Below, piece after piece: positions 59,632-64,000 of a DNA stretch of 64,000 nucleotides. The stretch is from Rhodocyclaceae bacterium. Its GTDB lineage: Bacteria > Pseudomonadota > Gammaproteobacteria > Burkholderiales > Rhodocyclaceae. The notes beneath the pieces were generated by a model. The model ran no database searches. It was not told the DNA's origin and saw only the letters and a list, made by a program, of their open reading frames with translations. Made by a program: the position numbers and the translations under genes. Where the stretch lies: positions 1 through 64,000 of the forward strand of contig JAGTRP010000011.1 of the NCBI GenBank assembly GCA_018261935.1, in the 5' to 3' direction. Positions within the stretch are counted from its first letter, which is position 1; each line of letters starts with the position of its first letter.

Positions 59632-60392
59632 GGGATGTCGGCGTAGACCGGCGCGTGGTCCGAGGGCCGTTCGAGCTTGCGCGGCGCCCGGTCGATGGCG
59701 GCAGCGCTGCAGCGCCCGGCCAGGGGCTCCGACAGGAGGATGTGGTCGATCCGCAGGCCCCTGTTCTTCTGGAAGCCCAGCATGCGGTAATCCCACCAGG
59801 AAAAGCTCTTCTCCGGCTGCTCGAAGAGGCGGAAGCTGTCCTTCAGCCCCAGTCCCAGGAGACGCCGGAAGGCGGCGCGCTCGGGCTCGGAGCACAGCAC
59901 CTGCCCGGCCCAGGCCTTGGGGTCGTGGACGTCGCAGTCCTCCGGGGCGATGTTGTAGTCGCCGCACAGGGCCAGCTCGGGATGGACGGCCAGCTCCTCC
60001 TTGAGCCAGGTGGCCAGCCCGGAGAGCCAGTCCAGCTTGTAGGCGTACTTGTCGCTTCCCACCGCCTGGCCGTTGGGCATGTAGGCGCAGACCACCCGCA
60101 CCCCGTCCACGGTGCCGGCGATGAGGCGCTTCTGCTCGTCCGGGAAATGGGGATTGCCGCAGACCACGTCGGCAATCGGGTGCTTCGCCAGGATGGCGAC
60201 CCCGTTGTAGGTCTTCTGCCCGCAGTAGGCCACCTGGTAGCCGGCGGCCTCGATCTCCGCCCGGGGAAAATTATGGTCCTCGAGCTTGGTCTCCTGCAGG
60301 CAGACCACGTCGGGCTGCTTCTCCGCCAGCCAGTCGAGGAGGTGGGGGAGCCGTACCTTGAGGGAATTGACGTTCCAGGCCGCCAGCCGCAT
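59628..60392 (-). CDS. xthA: exodeoxyribonuclease III
   Basis: XthA cuts DNA at abasic sites and removes 3' blocks. The 254-residue protein has the family motifs RLAAWNVNSLKVR, CLQETKLEDHNFP (catalytic Glu), the GDYNIAPEDCDV block and a C-terminal RIDHILLSEPLA with SDHAPVYADI. A GGAGG site precedes the ATG. It overlaps the Crp-family gene. Confidence 0.96.
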   Translation of the reverse strand: MRLAAWNVNSLKVRLPHLLDWLAEKQPDVVCLQETKLEDHNFPRAEIEAAGYQVAYCGQKTYNGVAILAKHPIADVVCGNPHFPDEQKRLIAGTVDGVRVVCAYMPNGQAVGSDKYAYKLDWLSGLATWLKEELAVHPELALCGDYNIAPEDCDVHDPKAWAGQVLCSEPERAAFRRLLGLGLKDSFRLFEQPEKSFSWWDYRMLGFQKNRGLRIDHILLSEPLAGRCSAAAIDRAPRKLERPSDHAPVYADIP

Positions 60393-60400
60393 TGGCCTCC

Positions 60401-60889
60401 TCACTTGGCCAGGCCGCCGGTGGGCGTGCTGCCGGCGGGGGCCTTGGCCGGATAGCCGGCCAGGTCCAGGAGGTTGTTGTAGGCATCGGCCTGGAAGCCC
60501 TTCACCGACTGCTGGCCCACCTTGAGGGCGGGGACGAAGAGATCGCCCACCAGCTTCTTCAGCTCCTCCGCCTCTTCCGGCTTCTGCACCATCCTTTCCT
60601 GGAAAGGCACGCCGCGGCCGTTCAGCAGGTCGCGGGCCTGCTTGCACTGGGTGGTGCAGTCCGGGGTGGTGTACAGGGTTACCGGGAAATTCTCGGCGGC
60701 GCGCTTGACCGCGTAGGACTGGGTGCCGCCGGTGGATTCAGCTTCCTTCCGGATGACCCCCTTGGCGGTGGCCGGGGGCGGCGTGTCGGAAATGACGACG
60801 CGGCCGGTGGCCGGGTCAACCCAGCGGTAGGTTTGGGCCCAAGCGGCGGCGCTGGCCAGGGCAAGGGCCAGGATGGCAAGGTGGCGCAT
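60401..60889 (-). CDS. exported DUF4124-glutaredoxin protein
   Basis: The 162-residue protein has a signal peptide (about 1-18, AAAWAQ). A short DUF4124 domain (TYRWVDPATGRVVISDTPPP) and a glutaredoxin-like fold (about 66-145, VTLYTTPDCTTQCKQARDLL, then PEEAEELKKLVG and VPALKVG) follow. The active site reads CTTQC, with three residues between the cysteines rather than two. An AGGAG site precedes the start. It is eight bases upstream of xthA and probably in the same operon. Confidence 0.82.
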   Translation of the reverse strand: MRHLAILALALASAAAWAQTYRWVDPATGRVVISDTPPPATAKGVIRKEAESTGGTQSYAVKRAAENFPVTLYTTPDCTTQCKQARDLLNGRGVPFQERMVQKPEEAEELKKLVGDLFVPALKVGQQSVKGFQADAYNNLLDLAGYPAKAPAGSTPTGGLAK

Positions 60890-60909
60890 GACGGTACTCC
60901 TGTGGCCGA

Positions 60910-62964
60910 TCAGGCCGCAATCATACCGCTGTGGCGCAGCAAGGCGTCGACACTCGGCTCCCGGCCCCGGAAGGCCTTGAAGGATTCGATGGCCGGCCGC
61001 GAGCCGCCCACCGCCAGGATCTCGTCCAGGAAGCGCTTGCCGGTGACCGGGTCGAAGGGATTGCCGGCCTCCTCGAAGGCGGCATAGGCATCGGCGGACA
61101 GCACCTCGGCCCACTTGTAGCTGAAGTAGCCTGCCGCATAGCCGCCGGCGAAGATGTGGGAGAAGCTGTTGGGGAAGCGGTGCCACTCCGGCGGGAACAG
61201 CACCGCCACTTCCCGGCGCACTTCCTGCAGGAGATCCATGACGCTCTTCCGGCCCTTGGGGTCGAAGGCGCTGTGGAGGAGCAGGTCGAAGAGGCTGAAT
61301 TCCAGCTGGCGCACGGTCTGCATGCCGCTCTGGAAATTCCTGGCCGCCAGCATCTTGTCGTAGAGGGGCCGGGGCAGGGGCTTGCCGGTGTCCACATGGG
61401 AGGTCATGTCCTGCAGCACCGCCCATTCCCAGCAGTAGTTCTCCATGAACTGGGAGGGCAGCTCCACCGCGTCCCATTCGACGCCGTGGATGCCGGAGAC
61501 CCCCTGTTCCTCCACCCGGGTCAGCAGGTGGTGGAGGCCGTGGCCGGTCTCGTGGAAGAGGGTCTGGACTTCGTCATGGGTGAAGGTGGCGGGCTTGTCC
61601 CCGACCGGCCGGGAGAAATTGCAGTTGAGATAAGCCACCGGCGTCTGGATGCCGGCAGGCAGCCGGCGGCGGGTGACGGCCTCGTCCATCCAGGCGCCAC
61701 CCCGCTTGGTCTCCCGGGCGTAGAGGTCCATGTAGAACTGGCCTACCAAGGCGCCCTCGGAGGATTCCAGCCGGTAGAAACGGACGTCCTCATGCCAGGC
61801 CGGGGCGGTATCGGGCTTCACCGTGACGTTGAAGAGGTTCTCGATGACCCGGAAGAGCCCCGCCAGGACGACGGGCTCGGTGAAATACTGCTTCACCTCC
61901 TGCTCGGAGAAGGCGTAGCGGGCCTGGAGCAGCTTTTCGGAGGCGTAGGCGGCGTCCCAGGGCTCCAGGGGCTCGATGCCCAGCTCCTTCTTGGCGAAGT
62001 CCCGCAGCTCGGCGATGTCGCGCTCGGCGAAGGGCTTGGCCTTGGCCGCCAGTTCCCGCAGGAAGGCCAGGGCCTGGGCTGGGGACTCGGCCATCTTGGG
62101 CACCAGGGAGAGTTCGGCGAAATTGCCGTAGCCCAGCATCTGCGCCTCTTCCGCCCGCAGTTCGAGGATGCGGGTCATGAGGGGGGTGTTGTCCCATTCC
62201 GGCTTGCTGGCGCCGTCGTGGAATTCCGCCGCCCGGGTGGCGTAGGCCCGGTAGAGGCGGGCCCGCAGGTCCCGGTTGTCGGCGTACTGCATGACCGGGC
62301 CGTAGGAAGGCGCATGGAGGGTGAAGCGCCAGCCCGGGGTGCCGGCCTTTTCGGCGGCGGCCCGGGCGGTGGCCTTGGCGTCCTCCGGCAGCCCCGCCAG
62401 CAGGGCTTCGTCGGTAACGGTTTCGGCAAAGGCGTTGGTGGCGTCCAGGAGGTTTTCGGAGAACTTGGCGGCGAGGCCGGCCAGCTCCTCCTGGATGGCC
62501 TGGAAGCGGGGCTTCCGGTCTTCCGGCAGTTCGGCGCCGGAAAGGCGGAAATCCCGCACTTCGTTGTCGATGATCTTCTTCTGGGCCGGGTCGAGCTTTT
62601 CGTACTCGGCGCCGCTGCGGATGGCCTTGTACTTCTGGAAGAGCTTCAGGTTCTGGCCCAGTTCGCTGTAGAAGCGGGTCACTTCCGGCAGCATCTCGTT
62701 GTAGGCCTCCCGCCAGGGCGGGATGTCGTTGACCGAATGGAGGTGCCCGACGATGCCCCAGGCCCGGGACAGATTCTCGATGCCGTCGGAGAGGGGGTGG
62801 GCGAAATCGGTCCAGGTGGCGGGGATGGCAGCGGCCGTAAGCCTTTCCACCAGCTGGCGGCTCTGGGCCAGCAGCTCTTCGATGGCGGGTTTGACGTGGC
62901 CCGGCTCGATGGCGTCGAAGCGGGGCAGTCCGGAGAAATCGAGCAGGGGGTTGGCAGTGGTCAT
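60910..62964 (-). CDS. prlC: oligopeptidase A (M3 metallopeptidase)
   Basis: PrlC/OpdA degrades cytoplasmic peptides, including cleaved signal peptides. The 684-residue protein matches the family length and has the zinc motif HETGH in LFHETGHGLHHLL with the downstream Glu ligand region QFMENYCWEW. No clear Shine-Dalgarno sequence precedes the chosen ATG. It is 20 bases upstream of the DUF4124-glutaredoxin gene. Confidence 0.94.
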   Translation of the reverse strand: MTTANPLLDFSGLPRFDAIEPGHVKPAIEELLAQSRQLVERLTAAAIPATWTDFAHPLSDGIENLSRAWGIVGHLHSVNDIPPWREAYNEMLPEVTRFYSELGQNLKLFQKYKAIRSGAEYEKLDPAQKKIIDNEVRDFRLSGAELPEDRKPRFQAIQEELAGLAAKFSENLLDATNAFAETVTDEALLAGLPEDAKATARAAAEKAGTPGWRFTLHAPSYGPVMQYADNRDLRARLYRAYATRAAEFHDGASKPEWDNTPLMTRILELRAEEAQMLGYGNFAELSLVPKMAESPAQALAFLRELAAKAKPFAERDIAELRDFAKKELGIEPLEPWDAAYASEKLLQARYAFSEQEVKQYFTEPVVLAGLFRVIENLFNVTVKPDTAPAWHEDVRFYRLESSEGALVGQFYMDLYARETKRGGAWMDEAVTRRRLPAGIQTPVAYLNCNFSRPVGDKPATFTHDEVQTLFHETGHGLHHLLTRVEEQGVSGIHGVEWDAVELPSQFMENYCWEWAVLQDMTSHVDTGKPLPRPLYDKMLAARNFQSGMQTVRQLEFSLFDLLLHSAFDPKGRKSVMDLLQEVRREVAVLFPPEWHRFPNSFSHIFAGGYAAGYFSYKWAEVLSADAYAAFEEAGNPFDPVTGKRFLDEILAVGGSRPAIESFKAFRGREPSVDALLRHSGMIAA

Positions 62965-63080
62965 GGCTTTGTTGTTGTGGGATCGGGGAGACGGCCGGAA
63001 GGATGAAACCTTCCGGCGTCGGACAACCGCTAGGACAATCCCCCCCCGCATCGGGTTCGCAGGGGGGCGAACCGGGGGCC

Positions 63081-64000
63081 TTACAGGGTCCGGCCGGTGA
63101 GGCGCTCGTAGGCTTCCAGGTACTTGGCGCTGGTCTTGGCGATGACGTCGGCCGGCAGGCTGGGGCCGGGGGCCTTCTTGTTCCAGTCCAGGGTTTCCAG
63201 GTAGTCCCGCACGAACTGCTTGTCGTAGGAGGGCGGGTTGCTGCCTTCCTGCCAGTCGCTGGCGGGCCAGAAGCGGGAGGAATCGGGGGTCAGGGCCTCG
63301 TCGATGAGGTGCAGGGTGCCCTGGGCGTCGATGCCGAACTCGAACTTGGTGTCGGCGATGATGATGCCCCGGCCACGGGCATAGGCAGCGGCCTCTTCAT
63401 AGAGGGCGATGGCGGCGGTGCGGGCCTCGGCGGCGATCTCGGCGCCGTTCTTGCCGGTGCCGGCCAGCTGCTCGGCCAGGGCGGCGGCGCAGTCGGCCTG
63501 GGCCTTGGCGAAGGAGATGTTCTCATCGTGGTCGCCGACCTCGGCCTTGGTGGCCGGGGTGAAGATGGGGGTCGGCAGCTTGGCGGCGAGCTTGAGGCCG
63601 GCGGGCAGGGGGATGCCGCAGATGGCGCCGGTGGCCTGGTAGTCCTTCCAGCCGGAGCCGATGACGTAGCCGCGCACCACCGCTTCGATGGGCAGAGGCT
63701 TCAGGCGCTTGACCACCACCGCGCGGCCCTTCACCTGGTCCCGCTCTTCCGGGGCCACCACGCTTTCCGGATCGACGCCGGTGAGCTGGTTGGGGACGAT
63801 GTGGGCGAGCTTGCCGAACCAGAAGTCCGCCACCGCGGTCAGGACTTCGCCCTTCTTCGGGATGGGATCGGGGAGGATGACATCGAAGGCGGAAAGGCGG
63901 TCGGTGGTGACGATGAGGAGCTTGTCGGCATCGACGGCGTAGATGTCGCGCACCTTGCCGCGGGAAAGGAGGGGCAGGCTGGCGATGGAGGACTGGAAGA
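63081..64000 (-). CDS. purC: SAICAR synthase, 5' end beyond the window
   Basis: PurC joins aspartate to CAIR with ATP in purine synthesis. The visible reading frame starts with [20 protein letters not shown] at the right edge, so only the first few codons are missing. It has [18 protein letters not shown], the [18 protein letters not shown] block and the [12 protein letters not shown] and [13 protein letters not shown] signatures. The internal Met at about 63953 is not the start. Confidence 0.96.
   Translation of the reverse strand, partial: FQSSIASLPLLSRGKVRDIYAVDADKLLIVTTDRLSAFDVILPDPIPKKGEVLTAVADFWFGKLAHIVPNQLTGVDPESVVAPEERDQVKGRAVVVKRLKPLPIEAVVRGYVIGSGWKDYQATGAICGIPLPAGLKLAAKLPTPIFTPATKAEVGDHDENISFAKAQADCAAALAEQLAGTGKNGAEIAAEARTAAIALYEEAAAYARGRGIIIADTKFEFGIDAQGTLHLIDEALTPDSSRFWPASDWQEGSNPPSYDKQFVRDYLETLDWNKKAPGPSLPADVIAKTSAKYLEAYERLTGRTL

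Overview
The window looks like chromosomal DNA of a high-G+C betaproteobacterium. Gene order and protein families point to the Rhodocyclales (Azospira/Dechloromonas-like), but that placement is inference. Almost all genes are ordinary chromosomal ones packed into short operons with 4-base (ATGA/GTGA) or TGATG overlaps. No phage gene, complete insertion sequence or CRISPR array is visible. The clearest trace of mobile DNA is at the left edge: positions 327-371 are the 3' half of a tRNA-Arg gene without its 5' half, followed by the tRNA's own terminator. This is what an integrative element leaves behind, so bases 1-326 are probably the end of an island lying to the left.

Left to right: a long-linker FtsK translocase (0.6-3.7 kb); two small exported or membrane proteins; a PAS-PAS hybrid histidine kinase; a Yip1-like membrane protein; a complete hydrogenase-2-type operon hybOABC-hybD-hypC/hybG-hybE (8.3-14.7 kb) behind a consensus sigma-54 promoter, with a strong intrinsic terminator between structural and maturation genes; a sulfate uptake set (binding protein, CysT, CysW, no CysA); hemA; a receiver-GGDEF protein whose start codon lies in a perfect inverted repeat; prfA-prmC-grxD and a lipoprotein; a PhnD-like binding protein coupled to a PAS-GGDEF-EAL protein; argH; an AlgZ/AlgR (LytS/LytTR) pair; a lower-G+C OmpA-domain gene; a TPMT-family methyltransferase; hemC-hemD-hemX-hemY.

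The second half holds the minus-strand run dusB-fis-purH-purD-hemF, a MenA-like prenyltransferase, a PilZ-type protein of 512 residues, four tRNAs (Leu-CAG, Gly-GCC, initiator Met, Val-GAC), a small membrane protein coupled to a TrkA/RCK-type ion channel, the operon amgK-murU-pepP-ubiH divergent from lptD-surA-pdxA-rsmA, an acyl-CoA ligase, a DUF2892 protein, a Crp-family regulator with xthA, a DUF4124/glutaredoxin protein, oligopeptidase A, and purC running off the right edge.

Functional themes are heme synthesis (hemA, C, D, X, Y, F), energy and respiration (uptake hydrogenase, ubiH, MenA-like enzyme), cyclic-di-GMP and surface signalling (two GGDEF proteins, PilZ protein, AlgZ/AlgR), envelope biogenesis (LptD, SurA, AmgK/MurU recycling) and purine synthesis. 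A roughly 90-bp sequence occurs twice, each time between two convergent genes (35974-36063 and, inverted, 56670-56759). I found no wholly new multi-gene system. The best leads for something undescribed are the binding-protein/GGDEF-EAL module, the hairpin over the GGDEF start codon, the coupled small membrane protein/ion channel pair, and the attenuator-like terminator inside the hydrogenase operon.
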